Shown here piece after piece: positions 9,058 through 17,727 of a DNA stretch of 64,000 nucleotides. A model generated the notes under the pieces. It was not told the DNA's origin and made no database searches. It saw only the letters and a list, made by a program, of their open reading frames with translations. The position numbers were made by a program, and so were the translations under genes. Numbering within the stretch: position 1 is the stretch's first letter; every line of letters begins with the position of its first letter. This DNA comes from Synechococcus sp. PCC 7336 (GTDB taxonomy: Bacteria; Cyanobacteriota; Cyanobacteriia; Thermostichales; PCC-7336): the NCBI RefSeq assembly GCF_000332275.1, contig NZ_CM001776.1:4400008-4464007 (forward strand), in the 5' to 3' direction.

Positions 9058-9729
9058 CTATAGCATTTGGGCCAGGATATCTCGGGCGGTTTGGGCGACT
9101 TGCTCGATGTCGTCATCGGCTAGCGTTTCTAAAGTGGGTCGAGCGCCACCAGCGCCAATTTTTCCCAACGCAATACAGGCACGGTGGCGAATTTGCCAAT
9201 CCTCCTCAGCAGCGAGTCGAATCAGGGCATCGAGACCGCGAGGATCGCCTAGATCGCCCAAAGCACTCGCAGCGGTAGCCCGAATTAAGCCATTGTCGTC
9301 TCCTGTCGCCTGCTGGATTCTGTCAAAAGCAGCTAGATCTCCCAGTTCTCCTAATGCTGCAATGATGCTGAGCACGGCCAGCCATTCGGTTTCGCGATCG
9401 CAGGCTGCCAGCAAATCGGGCAGCACCTCTGGCTGTTTCAGATCTCCCATAGCTGCCGCTGCTGCCGCTCGCACGTCAATTTCACTATCCGAGAGCAGGC
9501 GATCGCGCAAGAGAGGTAATGGAGCCGTCGGATCGTCCAGTTTGAGGGTGCCAATTTGGCTAATTGCGGCGTAGCGAACGCGGGTGTGCGGATCGACTGC
9601 AGCCTGCGAGAGCAGTTTGAGAGCATCTGTACCCGTTAGGGTACGGGTTTGGTTGACGGCCTTGAGGCGATCGCCCCAATCCTCCGACTGCAGCAGGGCT
9701 GCCACTTCTTCTACAGAACTTTCGGTCAA
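9058..9729 (-). CDS. HEAT-repeat protein, NblB / phycobilin-lyase-like
   Basis: A 223-residue protein made almost entirely of ~30-residue HEAT repeats, with units such as VRYAAISQIGTL, VRAAAAAAMGDL, IRATAASALGDLGD and IRHRACIALGKIG. Related proteins include NblB, needed for phycobilisome breakdown, and E/F-type phycobilin lyases such as CpcE. Size and the start MTESSVEEVAALLQSEDWGDRL fit NblB best. No phycobilisome genes are adjacent, so the role rests on family resemblance. Confidence 0.7.
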   Translation of the reverse strand: MTESSVEEVAALLQSEDWGDRLKAVNQTRTLTGTDALKLLSQAAVDPHTRVRYAAISQIGTLKLDDPTAPLPLLRDRLLSDSEIDVRAAAAAAMGDLKQPEVLPDLLAACDRETEWLAVLSIIAALGELGDLAAFDRIQQATGDDNGLIRATAASALGDLGDPRGLDALIRLAAEEDWQIRHRACIALGKIGAGGARPTLETLADDDIEQVAQTARDILAQML

Positions 9730-9925
9730 GGCAAACCCCTCGGCAATACACCTTCAATTCCTCTATCAGAGTAAGGGCTGAGCTGGGTTTCGCAAACCTA
9801 TCCTAGACTGGACATACCCCTTCTATCGCTGTGGGAGCTAACATGCTGAGGGCATTGTAAAAAAGCCTGCGCTCCAGCGTCGCCCCTCGTAGCTTGACAT
9901 CTACAATCTAGTTCCAATAAAGATT

Positions 9926-10510
9926 ATGAGTCAGCTCCAACAACGATTTCAAAGTTTTGAGGAGTATCTGTCTTACGACGATGGGACAGATAGTCTGTAC
10001 GAGCTGTTCAACGGAGAATTAATCGAGGTGCCACCCGAATCGGGCTTGAATGTTGAGATTGCCAATTTTCTATTTACAGTTTTGCTGCCAATTGTGGGCT
10101 ATCGTTGCCTCAGAGGGCACGGTCTAGAGCTCGAAGTGCGAGGAGAGCCGAGAAACCGATACCCAGACTTAACGGTGATTCGAGCAGAGCACATCGAACA
10201 GTTAAAGCAGCGCAATACCATTCGGCTATCAATGGATCCGCCAGTGTTGGCGATCGAAGTTGTGAGTTCTGGAGAGGTTCAGCGCAACAGAGATTATGTT
10301 GCCAAGCGAATGCAATATCGAGATTTGGGCGTTCGCGAGTACTGGATTGTCGATCCGCAAGCAGAGACGATCTTGGTTTTAGAACTGACAAATGGCCTGT
10401 ATACCGAGGTCGAGACCTTCAGTGGAAAAAGTGTCATCCACTCTCCTCAGCTAGGAGCGTTGAACCTGACTGCCGCTGAGGTATTTGCTGCCGCCCACTC
10501 TGGAGTTTAA
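9926..10510 (+). CDS. Uma2 (DUF820) family PD-(D/E)XK nuclease-like protein
   Basis: A 194-residue Uma2 protein. Family landmarks: SFEEYLSYDDGTD, ELFNGELIEVPPES, the Asp of YPDLTVI, the Glu of LAIEVVS, and DYVAKRMQYRDLGVREYWIVD. Start ATG 9926 follows an AT-rich leader. It stands alone and converges on ureC. It is clearly diverged from the Uma2 copy at 4579-5127. Confidence 0.85.
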   Translation: MSQLQQRFQSFEEYLSYDDGTDSLYELFNGELIEVPPESGLNVEIANFLFTVLLPIVGYRCLRGHGLELEVRGEPRNRYPDLTVIRAEHIEQLKQRNTIRLSMDPPVLAIEVVSSGEVQRNRDYVAKRMQYRDLGVREYWIVDPQAETILVLELTNGLYTEVETFSGKSVIHSPQLGALNLTAAEVFAAAHSGV

Positions 10511-10552
10511 CCTTGCCAAGGTTTCCGACAGCAGAAGCATCGGCCTACGCCT

Positions 10553-12271
10553 TTAAAACAGGAAGTAGCGCTGGGCCATCGGCAGCACTGCGGCTGGCTC
10601 GCAGGTGAGCAGTTCCCCGTCAGCGCGGACTTCGTAGGTTTCGGGGTTGACTTCGATCTGGGGAGTGCCGGTATTGAGTTTGAGATTGGCTTTACCGATA
10701 TCGCGGCAGTTTTTGACGCCAAACACCGGACGCTGCAGGCCGAGGCGATCGGGAACGCCGTTTTCGATCGCCGCCCGCGACATAAAAGTCAGGCTAGTTT
10801 GTTCGAGGGCTTTGCCAAATCCGCCAAACATCGGTCGCGGGTATACCGGTTGCGGAGTCGGGATAGAGGCATTGGGATCGCCCATTTGGGCATAGGCAAT
10901 ACAGCCCCCTTTCAAAACCATTTCCGGTTTGACACCAAAAAAGGCAGGCTTCCAGATACAGAGGTCGGCGAGCTTGCCCACTTCGATGGAGCCAACAACA
11001 CTGTCGAGACCGTGGGCGATCGCCGGACAGATAGTGTACTTCGCGACGTAGCGCTTGGCTCGATGGTTGTCGTGGCGATCGCTATCCTGTGGCAATGGCC
11101 CCCGCTGGTCTTTCATCTTCGAAGCCGTCTGCCAGGTGCGCACAATCACCTCCCCGACGCGGCCCATTGCCTGCGAGTCAGAGGCAATAATGCTGAATAC
11201 CCCCATGTCGTGCAGGATGTCTTCGGCGGCGATTGTCTGGGGACGAATGCGGGATTCGGCAAAGGCAATGTCTTCTGGCACATCCTTGCTGAGATGGTGG
11301 CACACCATCAACATGTCGAGGTGTTCTTCGATCGTGTTGACAGTAAAGGGGCGGGTGGGGTTGGTGGAACTGGGCAGGACGTTAGGCTCGCCAGCAATAC
11401 GAATGATGTCGGGGGCATGCCCGCCCCCTGCCCCCTCGGTGTGAAAGGTGTGGATGGTGCGTCCGTTAATGGCGGCGATGGTGTCTTCGACAAATGCCGA
11501 TTCGTTCAAGGTATCGGTGTGGATGAGGGCTTGAATATCGTAGCGATCGCACACAGCCAAACAGGTATCGATAACAGCGGGTGTGGAGCCCCAGTCTTCG
11601 TGCATTTTGAGACCGCAAGCCCCCGCTTCCACCTGTTCCGTCAGCGCGTCGGGCAAGGCACTGTTACCTTTGCCAAAAAAGCCGAGATTGAGGGGAAACG
11701 CTTCAGCCGCTTGAAACATCTTGCCCAGATGCCAAGCACCGGGGGTGCATGTCGTGGCATTAGTCCCCGTGGCCGGCCCCGTGCCGCCGCCGAGTAGTGT
11801 GGTCAAGCCCGAGGCAATGGCAAACTCGCACAGTTGCGGACAAATGAAGTGAACGTGGGTATCCAGACCGCCTGCCGTCACAATCGTATTTTCCCCCGCG
11901 ATCGCCTCGGTCGAGGCTCCCACCACCATGCCCGGAGTAACCCCGGTCTGAATGTTGGGATTGCCCGCTTTGCCAATCCCGACGATATAGCCGTCTTTAA
12001 TGCCGATATCGGCTTTGACAATCCCCCACCAATCGAGAATCAGGGCGTTGGTAATGACCAGATCGAGTGCGCCATTGGCACGAGTGGCCGTAGGGGACTG
12101 TCCCATGCCGTCGCGAATGGTTTTACCGCCGCCAAATTTGACCTCTTCGCCATAGGTGGTGAAATCCCGTTCTACCTCGATAATAAGAGAGGTATCGGCC
12201 AACCGCAGGCGATCGCCCACGGTCGGACCGTAGGTGCTGACGTACTGGCGGCGCGGAATTTCGAGAGTCAT
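10553..12271 (-). CDS. ureC: Urease alpha subunit
   Basis: A 572-residue catalytic subunit of the nickel urease, which hydrolyses urea to ammonia and carbamate. The carbamylated bridging Lys is in [12 protein letters not shown], nickel-binding His in THVHFICP and [21 protein letters not shown], and the flap His in MVCHHLSKD. Length is standard. No ureA, ureB or accessory ureDEFG genes are near, so the urease genes are dispersed, as in some other cyanobacteria. I looked upstream for a GTA-N8-TAC NtcA site and found none. Confidence 0.97.
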   Translation of the reverse strand: MTLEIPRRQYVSTYGPTVGDRLRLADTSLIIEVERDFTTYGEEVKFGGGKTIRDGMGQSPTATRANGALDLVITNALILDWWGIVKADIGIKDGYIVGIGKAGNPNIQTGVTPGMVVGASTEAIAGENTIVTAGGLDTHVHFICPQLCEFAIASGLTTLLGGGTGPATGTNATTCTPGAWHLGKMFQAAEAFPLNLGFFGKGNSALPDALTEQVEAGACGLKMHEDWGSTPAVIDTCLAVCDRYDIQALIHTDTLNESAFVEDTIAAINGRTIHTFHTEGAGGGHAPDIIRIAGEPNVLPSSTNPTRPFTVNTIEEHLDMLMVCHHLSKDVPEDIAFAESRIRPQTIAAEDILHDMGVFSIIASDSQAMGRVGEVIVRTWQTASKMKDQRGPLPQDSDRHDNHRAKRYVAKYTICPAIAHGLDSVVGSIEVGKLADLCIWKPAFFGVKPEMVLKGGCIAYAQMGDPNASIPTPQPVYPRPMFGGFGKALEQTSLTFMSRAAIENGVPDRLGLQRPVFGVKNCRDIGKANLKLNTGTPQIEVNPETYEVRADGELLTCEPAAVLPMAQRYFLF

Positions 12272-12394
12272 GACGGCAAGTCTCCACAGATCTGCTGCGT
12301 ATATATCACATGTGCAGAGGAGAGCAAGAGCTACTGTCAGGTTTTGCTAGACACTTCAGCCAGCTAGTCTCGAAATCTTACGAAAATATGTCAA

Positions 12395-12739
12395 TCACGA
12401 GAAACTGAGGGGAAGATTAAGTAGTATTGGCGATCGCTCAGGTTGATTCACAATGAGTTCGGCCGATTTGGAGGCGATCGCTTTCAGCCTGTAGGCAATT
12501 GCTGCAGCGTCAGCGTATTCCCCTGGGTACAGCGTTCTAGGCTCTAGTATTTTTGTGCCTAGAGCGACTGAGTCGGCAGTTTTCCAGTCGCCAACATCAC
12601 TGTGTGCGACCTGTTCGCCGATTGTTCTCGATCGGGAGTTCGTATCTGCCCAATCTTTGCATAAGCTTTGTATCGCTAGAGATAAACAAGAGCGGTAACC
12701 AGGGAACTCAGCTGGAACAAACTGACGGTAGATTGCCAT
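12395..12739 (-). CDS. Hypothetical protein, 114 aa
   Basis: An open frame starting MAIYRQFVPAEFPGYRSCLS, without recognised domain, signal peptide or membrane segment. A palindrome at 12783-12800 lies just upstream and could be part of its promoter. Supported mainly by absence of an alternative gene here; it could be spurious. Confidence 0.35.
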   Translation of the reverse strand: MAIYRQFVPAEFPGYRSCLSLAIQSLCKDWADTNSRSRTIGEQVAHSDVGDWKTADSVALGTKILEPRTLYPGEYADAAAIAYRLKAIASKSAELIVNQPERSPILLNLPLSFS

Positions 12740-12782
12740 TTGGCAGGAGCCCTAGCCAGAGCTTCCCAAAGCCCCCACTAGG

Positions 12783-12800
12783 CCGTATAATAAGATACGG
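12783..12800. promoter_or_regulatory. Palindrome in a divergent intergenic region
   Basis: CCGTAT-AATAAG-ATACGG forms a perfect 6-bp inverted repeat with a 6-base AT-rich spacer. It lies between the minus-strand gene starting at 12739 and the plus-strand gene starting at 12907, so it could be an operator for either. No regulator is identified. Confidence 0.35.
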
Positions 12801-12906
12801 TATCGACCCCGAAGTTCTGTCTCAATTCGACTAGGAGATTGAACGCCCTGGAACCCATATCGACCGCATTTTCCGACCCCTGCGCCTTTTCTGACATTCA
12901 TCCATC

Positions 12907-13281
12907 ATGCTTATCCTCAGTGCAAACAGAGTCCAAGCCTTCCCCGCTCACTTGCCCTGGGGAACCGAAGCAGTCGTGCAAGTCGAAGGCCGGATCTATC
13001 TGGCTTGGGCTACATTCGAAACTCGTGACGAAGCGATATCTGCTGGTTCCCAACTCAAGAGCGAAGGGGAAAGTTGCCTTCTAGTTCGAGCCCGCGATCG
13101 CTTCACGGTATGGCAAGCTGCTTCCAAAAAGATTCAGGCCGAGATCCTCGGCTCTTCAGAAAACGTGGCGGTATTTCGGGGCAGACCGTTCGATCCTTCC
13201 CAAACCCCAGACACAGCAGCCGATTCAGCAACGATCGAAAAGATTCGGTTTCGCGGTCGGAAGATTGCCCCAGACGTATAG
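12907..13281 (+). CDS. Small protein with C-terminal FRGR motifs, paralog 1
   Basis: A 124-residue soluble protein of unknown function. Its N-terminal ~80 residues (MLILSANR..., VVQVEG, ISAGSQL, CLLVRARDRFTVWQAASKK) align with the next gene, so the two are paralogs. The tail is linker-like and carries two short motifs, AVFRGRPFD and IRFRGRKIAPDV. The motif resembles the YRG core of DUF4278, a small cyanobacterial repeat family, but this relation is inference. Start ATG 12907. Confidence 0.6.
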   Translation: MLILSANRVQAFPAHLPWGTEAVVQVEGRIYLAWATFETRDEAISAGSQLKSEGESCLLVRARDRFTVWQAASKKIQAEILGSSENVAVFRGRPFDPSQTPDTAADSATIEKIRFRGRKIAPDV

Positions 13282-13617
13282 CCGACCCTCTGTCGCAGGT
13301 CACAGTTTGGCGATCGCGGGTGCAATACCTCCTCCCGGATCTGCGCATTACGAGTCAACAGCCAAGTTGTCGTAGATGGTGTGCTCGAAGTCGCGCCATC
13401 AAAAAATGCATAACCCGATCGCCTTCCAGAGATATAAACTATTGAACTATTTAATCCGCATTTAGGTTTGATAAAGTACGCTTCACAGTTTGAAGTTGCC
13501 CTGCTGATGAGATGCTTCAGTCAAGTCACAGCAGGAGATTGCCTTATCAGTTACCGATTGCGAAATGACCGTAGGGATAACGCATTCAAGCGAACTCTTT
13601 CTTTCTGGATAGGTGCC
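13282..13617. other. Intergenic region between the two FRGR paralogs
   Basis: No gene is convincing here. The right part is AT-rich (ATATAAACTATTGAACTATT near 13432-13452) and may contain the promoter of the second paralog. The frame of the second paralog is open back to 13468, but that extension has no resemblance to the first paralog. Confidence 0.4.
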
Positions 13618-14082
13618 ATGTTTATTCTCAGTGCAGATCGACTCAATATTTTGTCTGTAGACATGACTGAGCGCAGCGCAAAAGTGCTGCAAATTCAAGG
13701 GCATTGGTTTATGGATCGGGAAGCCTTCAGCAGTCTCAACGACGCTATTCTGGCCTGCCGTCGCCTGCTCGATCGAGACGCAGTTTGCATTCTGGTGGAC
13801 GAAGGCAATTGCGTCAGCCTGTGGCAAAAACTCTCCAACAGCATGTACTCGAAGCTAGTCACCGCTATTTCGGCGATCGCCACCGAAGCACCCCAGCCCG
13901 ACCCAAACGCTGCACCCATCAGCCGACAAACTCACTTTCGCGGCAGAGCCGTCGATTCCGGCACGAGCAAATCACTCCAGTCCAAAACCTTCGAGTTTCG
14001 GGGTCACAAAGTCTTATCCGATCGCGCTGAAGAGGGCGATCGCAGCCAGCAAAAGATCGCTTTTCGGGGTCGACAGGCTTAG
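13618..14082 (+). CDS. Small protein with C-terminal FRGR motifs, paralog 2
   Basis: A 154-residue protein. I chose ATG 13618 because MFILSADR then lines up with MLILSANR of the preceding paralog; an upstream in-frame start (13468) would add 50 unmatched residues. Conserved positions include the Q-x-x-G block, the AI-A---L helix, CILV and LWQKLS. The tail has three spaced motifs, THFRGRAVD, FEFRGHKVL and IAFRGRQA, the last at the very C-terminus. Function unknown. A strong terminator follows at 14218. Confidence 0.65.
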   Translation: MFILSADRLNILSVDMTERSAKVLQIQGHWFMDREAFSSLNDAILACRRLLDRDAVCILVDEGNCVSLWQKLSNSMYSKLVTAISAIATEAPQPDPNAAPISRQTHFRGRAVDSGTSKSLQSKTFEFRGHKVLSDRAEEGDRSQQKIAFRGRQA

Positions 14083-14217
14083 CGACAAACAGCAAAGGCG
14101 ATCGTGCAAAACTGCCTGCATACCCCCCTCGCGCTCATATCTATACCTATGTGTTAGGGCAGTAATTCCTGGCCCTCTCCGATCGCAAAAGTCCGCGTGT
14201 TCTTCCTTCCTCTCATC

Positions 14218-14250
14218 GGTCTCCAGTCACGCACTGGAGACCATTTTTAT
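14218..14250 (+). terminator. Rho-independent terminator
   Basis: A perfect 10-bp stem GGTCTCCAGT / ACTGGAGACC with a 5-base loop (14218-14242) is followed by ATTTTTATT. It closes the plus-strand FRGR-paralog transcript and also lies right at the end of the minus-strand gene at 14247. Confidence 0.85.
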
Positions 14251-14435
14251 TCATTAGGGACAATCTCGATCGATGTGTCTGCCTCTACTTTGGGTTGTTG
14301 CCCAGAACGCTCGAGTTGGAACTGAGGCCAAAGTCGCCAGCCTCCCCAACCTATGCCTAACATGAGGAGTAGAAGCAACAGCAAGGGCCATAGGTTCAAT
14401 CGTTTCGGTTTGCCGGATTGCGATCGCCGTACCAT
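14247..14435 (-). CDS. Small single-pass membrane protein
   Basis: About 62 residues: a very basic N-terminus (MVRRSQSGKPKRLN), one transmembrane helix WPLLLLLLLMLGIGWGGW and a short polar tail. By the positive-inside rule the N-terminus faces the cytoplasm. The start could also be ATG 14444 or TTG 14456 in the same frame. Not recognised; no operon partner is evident. Confidence 0.5.
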   Translation of the reverse strand: MVRRSQSGKPKRLNLWPLLLLLLLMLGIGWGGWRLWPQFQLERSGQQPKVEADTSIEIVPNE

Positions 14436-14565
14436 GTTCCCCATCACATACTGCAAAGGACTGTCGTAGAAATCGTCTTAACTCAGCCTTGAGTGCCATC
14501 GAGCGGCATCGCGCTGGCGATAGTTCCGAGAAAGTCTGCCCAAAGACACTTTCCAAAGTAAGAAT

Positions 14566-14892
14566 CTACACTCTAGCTGTTTCGTCCTGAGAATCGCTGA
14601 CTGCCCCATTCGTAGAGGCTGCCGAGTCTCCTGTCACAGAGATGGCTGTATCTTCTGTATCTGCTGCAGGTGGTGAAATATTGGCAACTGGTTTCGCCTG
14701 TTTCTCCAGACTGGAGACCTGTTCTGCTTCGCGCTTGATTTCAGCTTCGAACTCTTTAGAGGCATCTTGCAAGCTCTTGATGGTCTTGGCCACCGTGCGG
14801 CCAATTTCAGGCAACTTCTTGGGACCAAACACCAAGAGTGCCACGGCTAGAATCACGATCGCCTCGGGAAGACCGACACCAAAGATATTCAT
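14566..14892 (-). CDS. tatA: Twin-arginine translocase subunit TatA/E
   Basis: Forms the protein-conducting part of the Tat pathway, which exports folded proteins across thylakoid and plasma membranes. The 108-residue protein has the diagnostic short TM helix and hinge, MNIFGVGLPEAIVILAVALL then VFGPKKLPEIGR, an amphipathic helix (AKTIKSLQDASKEFEAEIK) and an acidic disordered tail. I start at ATG 14892, where homology begins; the frame is open to 15021 but that extension is not TatA-like. A TatC gene is not seen. Confidence 0.9.
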   Translation of the reverse strand: MNIFGVGLPEAIVILAVALLVFGPKKLPEIGRTVAKTIKSLQDASKEFEAEIKREAEQVSSLEKQAKPVANISPPAADTEDTAISVTGDSAASTNGAVSDSQDETARV

Positions 14893-15042
14893 AAACTGGC
14901 TACCGTACTGAACTGTCGATACATCAATTATCCCTGCCTGTGGGAGGCGATCGCTTCCCACATATTCGGTAAAACCATTACCAACAACAACGTCCCAGCT
15001 AGATAGCCGGGACGGACTCAATCGTAGAAATCAGAATTGGGA

Positions 15043-15246
15043 CTAGCCGCCGAAATTCTGCCAGGTGACTTTTACGCTGTCCAAAATTAGAGACTTATTG
15101 TAGATTTCCAGGATGATGAGCAGGAAGACTGCAAATAGGCCCATGAATATCCCCATCACGGGGGTGGTGCCCCAACCGGGAGCGACTTTACCATATTCGG
15201 AATTGAGGGGGCGGAGTAGGTTGCCTAGCTTAGTGCGGATTGCCAT
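15043..15246 (-). CDS. psbH: Photosystem II reaction center protein H
   Basis: A 67-residue single-pass PSII subunit that stabilises bicarbonate and QB binding and assembly of CP47. Recognised from [20 protein letters not shown], the TM helix [20 protein letters not shown] and the [11 protein letters not shown] end. Divergent from psbN, the classic cyanobacterial and plastid arrangement. Confidence 0.97.
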   Translation of the reverse strand: MAIRTKLGNLLRPLNSEYGKVAPGWGTTPVMGIFMGLFAVFLLIILEIYNKSLILDSVKVTWQNFGG

Positions 15247-15297
15247 AGTTCTTTTATCGTCCCGTCGATAGACACGCGAATTGTAAACTTACGTAAT

Positions 15298-15303
15298 ACT
15301 ATA
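15298..15303 (-). promoter_or_regulatory. Putative -10 box of psbH
   Basis: Read on the minus strand the box is TATAGT, about 52 bases before the psbH ATG, in the 89-bp AT-rich gap between the divergent psbH and psbN. A weak TTCCGA lies upstream. It is a sequence-only prediction. Confidence 0.4.
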
Positions 15304-15335
15304 AAGGAAGTCATTCGAAATCGGAACGATTTCTC

Positions 15336-15467
15336 TTGGAACCAGCAATATCTCTTATCATTGGCATTGCCGTCATCCTCGTTGCCATCACCGCCTTTGG
15401 CATCTACGTTGCTTTCGGGCCTCCCTCGAAAGAGCTGGAAGACCCCTACGAAATGCATGAGGATTGA
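15336..15467 (+). CDS. psbN: PsbN, photosystem II assembly factor
   Basis: A 43-residue protein: EPAISLIIGIAVILVAITAF, then GIYVAFGPPSKELEDPYEMH and ED. This is the canonical PsbN, a thylakoid protein needed for PSII assembly and repair rather than a core subunit. The start codon must be TTG 15336, because no ATG or GTG in frame fits and the TTG sits exactly where Met is in other PsbN proteins. Divergent from psbH. Confidence 0.93.
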   Translation: MEPAISLIIGIAVILVAITAFGIYVAFGPPSKELEDPYEMHED

Positions 15468-15808
15468 TCGAGCAAATCCTTTACTGTCATTAACTTCGGG
15501 GCATTCTGCTCGCGCAGATAATGCGATCGGCAATCCAGATGGTGTCGAGCCACGATCGAGTGCCTCAATGCCAACTGGCCTGCTTGAGGCCGAACCCTCT
15601 TCTCAGATGCGTTACTTAACGTAATGCAATCATTGAGTTGGAGTTTACAAACCACTGACCGGAGGGAAGAACTCGTCTCCCTCTCGGGCTGGTTTGAGGC
15701 AGGTAAAGTTTGCCCGGTCGATACCGTCGTTCGAGGATAGTAGGAGACTCGTTTACCCTTGGGAATCCTCTCGCTCGGGAAAGCGCGAATTCGACGATGC
15801 CGAACCGC
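15468..15808. other. Intergenic region after psbN
   Basis: Long open frames cross this stretch on both strands but none has recognisable content, and they run into the repeat at 15809. I see no RNA gene or clear terminator. Confidence 0.4.
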
Positions 15809-15967
15809 CCTCACCCCCAGCCCCTCTCCCAACATTGGGAGAGGGGAGCAACAGCCGAAAACCTTTAGGTTTCGTCAAGTTCCCCTTCCCCCAAAATTAC
15901 GGCTGACGCCACGCTTCGCGAGGGGGGAAGGGGTTAGGGGATGAGGGCTAGTCCAGTATCGAACTCA
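15809..15967. repeat. Interspersed G/C-rich repeat, inverted form (copy 3)
   Basis: Starts with CCCTCACCCCCAGCCCCTCT and an 11-bp hairpin CCCTCTCCCAA-CA-TTGGGAGAGGG, and ends with GGGATGAGGGCTAGTCCAGT and ATCGAACTCACGT. The left part is the reverse complement of the element at 4436 and 47936, the right part a degenerate direct copy, so the whole is a ~160-bp inverted-repeat unit. Confidence 0.65.
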
Positions 15968-16216
15968 CGTGGGAAACATCTCTTCGAGGGCTTGCCAACC
16001 GGCTATCCAGAGCTGGCGATTGTTCAACTGGCGCACATTCAGCCACAGGCTCGCGCTGTCGTCGCACACCGATTGCAAGTGGGCGAAGGTTGTCCCCTGC
16101 CGTTCTTGGCGATCGCGCACTTGGAAATGCCTCCATCCCATCACCGGCTCTACCGCAGTCCATTTCGAACCCAGCAGGTGGGGAAACTTTTGCTTGCGAG
16201 ATTTACCTTTAGCCAT
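15965..16216 (-). CDS. Trp-rich small protein (TIGR02450-like)
   Basis: An 83-residue protein with five Trp residues in a conserved spacing: LLGSKWTAVEPVMGWRHFQV, SLWLNVR and QLWIAGWQALEEMF. This matches a family of short Trp-rich proteins seen in cyanobacteria and marine bacteria, function unknown. I start at ATG 16216 (MAKGKSRKQKF), since the upstream extension to 16300 is not conserved in this family. Its stop lies in the repeat edge. Confidence 0.75.
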   Translation of the reverse strand: MAKGKSRKQKFPHLLGSKWTAVEPVMGWRHFQVRDRQERQGTTFAHLQSVCDDSASLWLNVRQLNNRQLWIAGWQALEEMFPT

Positions 16217-16370
16217 CGACTCCTCCATCGACGAAATGAAGCTCGATCGCGCAATATAGCTAGATTGAGCGGCTCTTCCTATCGAGCGTTTACGCACCAA
16301 ACAGAGTTAGTTAAGTTTTCTTAAGCTACGCGATACACTGAGTGAAACACAAAACATTGTCGAGCATCGC

Positions 16371-16760
16371 ATGGGAATAACTGGAATGAGACAAGACAAA
16401 CCTTGGCTGTGGCAGCGGTTGGCCCTCCTATGCTTGCTTCTAACAGCAACGCTCGCACTGCAGCAGCCCAGTTGGGCAGCCCAGCCTCCCAGCTCCGAAT
16501 TATCTGGGGATGTCTATGGCGAAACCTGGCGAGCGGCGTCAGCAGAGGAAAAGCTAGCCTATTGTCGTAAAGCCTATATTGCGCTTCGCTCTGCCCCCTC
16601 CCAAAGCTATATCATCAGCTCTAACGTTCAAGCCATCTCTCCGGAAGGGTTCTGCAAGCGTCTGGATCGGTTCTATAGTTTCGAGATCGATCTCGAAACC
16701 CCCTTGTCGGAAGCAGCGGCGATCGCCCCCCTGCTCTTTGCCGATGTCCCGATGGAATAA
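16371..16760 (+). CDS. Secreted hypothetical protein
   Basis: A 129-residue protein with a clear Sec signal peptide: basic start, hydrophobic core LALLCLLLTATLAL and an AxA-like site near QPSWAAQ. The mature part has two Cys (AYCRKAY and GFCKRL) that could form a disulfide in the periplasm or lumen. Not recognised. The ATG at 16371 or the one at 16386 could be the start. It precedes sppA by 94 bp on the same strand. Confidence 0.65.
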   Translation: MGITGMRQDKPWLWQRLALLCLLLTATLALQQPSWAAQPPSSELSGDVYGETWRAASAEEKLAYCRKAYIALRSAPSQSYIISSNVQAISPEGFCKRLDRFYSFEIDLETPLSEAAAIAPLLFADVPME

Positions 16761-16854
16761 GCTAGCAATCTATGCCCGATCGTTCCATGCTCGATCGTTC
16801 GGCGAGTAAGAATTACTGCCAGTCCCCCTTTAACGACCTCAACCTCAGTGCGCT

Positions 16855-17661
16855 ATGTGGAAATTGTGGAGTTTTAATAAGCGTCGCCAGATTGCGCGCA
16901 TCGAAATTGAAGGGGCGATCGACGGTCGCACCCGCAGCCGCGTGCTCAAAGCAATCCAACGGGTCGAAGAGGAGCAATTTTCCGCACTGCTACTGCGCAT
17001 CGACAGCCCTGGCGGCACCGTCGTCGATTCTCACGAAATCTATCAAGCACTCAAGCATTTGCAGGAAAAAGACATCCCCATCCTGGCTAGCTTTGGCAAT
17101 ATCTCTGCCTCTGGTGGCGTTTATATTGCCATGGGCGCCTCCCACATTATGTCTAACCCCGGCACCATTACGGGAAGTGTGGGGGTGATTTTGCGGGGCA
17201 ATAACTTAGAGCGACTGCTCGATAAAGTTGGCATTTCCTTCAAGGTAATTAAATCCGGCCCCTACAAAGACATCCTCTCTTTCGATCGCGAACTGACCCC
17301 CTCCGAACAGCAAATTCTACAATCTCTGATCGACACCACTTACAACCAGTTTGTGGCAACCATTGCAGAGGCCCGCAAGCTATCCCTCGCCACCGTGCAT
17401 GCGTTTGCCGACGGACGCATTTTTACGGGCGAACAGGCGTTAGAACTGGGCATGGTCGATCGCCTCGGCACAGAAGCAGATGCCCGCCAATGGGCAGCAG
17501 AACTCGTCGACCTCGATCCAGATGAGGCCAAGTTTGTCGAGCTGGGCAAGCCCAAAAAGTTCGGTCTTCTCGGTCGCCTGATTCCGGGCCAACAACTGTG
17601 GCAGCGCCTGCGCTTCGAGCTGACAACGTCAGGTATACCGCTATGGCTCTATTGGCCCTAA
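16855..17661 (+). CDS. sppA: Signal peptide peptidase SppA (short form)
   Basis: A 268-residue membrane-associated serine peptidase that degrades cleaved signal peptides; in cyanobacteria SppA is linked to high-light acclimation. ClpP/crotonase-like fold with substrate-binding RIDSPGGTV, catalytic Ser86 in SASGGVY and general-base Lys138 in SGPYKD; the 52-residue separation matches the Bacillus enzyme. The single-domain length is that of the short SppA form. An obvious N-terminal TM helix is missing, so membrane contact may be peripheral. Confidence 0.92.
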   Translation: MWKLWSFNKRRQIARIEIEGAIDGRTRSRVLKAIQRVEEEQFSALLLRIDSPGGTVVDSHEIYQALKHLQEKDIPILASFGNISASGGVYIAMGASHIMSNPGTITGSVGVILRGNNLERLLDKVGISFKVIKSGPYKDILSFDRELTPSEQQILQSLIDTTYNQFVATIAEARKLSLATVHAFADGRIFTGEQALELGMVDRLGTEADARQWAAELVDLDPDEAKFVELGKPKKFGLLGRLIPGQQLWQRLRFELTTSGIPLWLYWP

Positions 17662-17727
17662 AAAGGTCTAGAGCAGTAGAAGGTAGCAACCGCGAAGCGG
17701 ATAAGCAGTCTTTTAAGGAAAGGGAGC

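Noticed and set aside
10799-11797. 332-codon plus-strand frame inside ureC
   Set aside because: It is antisense to a fully conserved urease gene and has no recognisable content.
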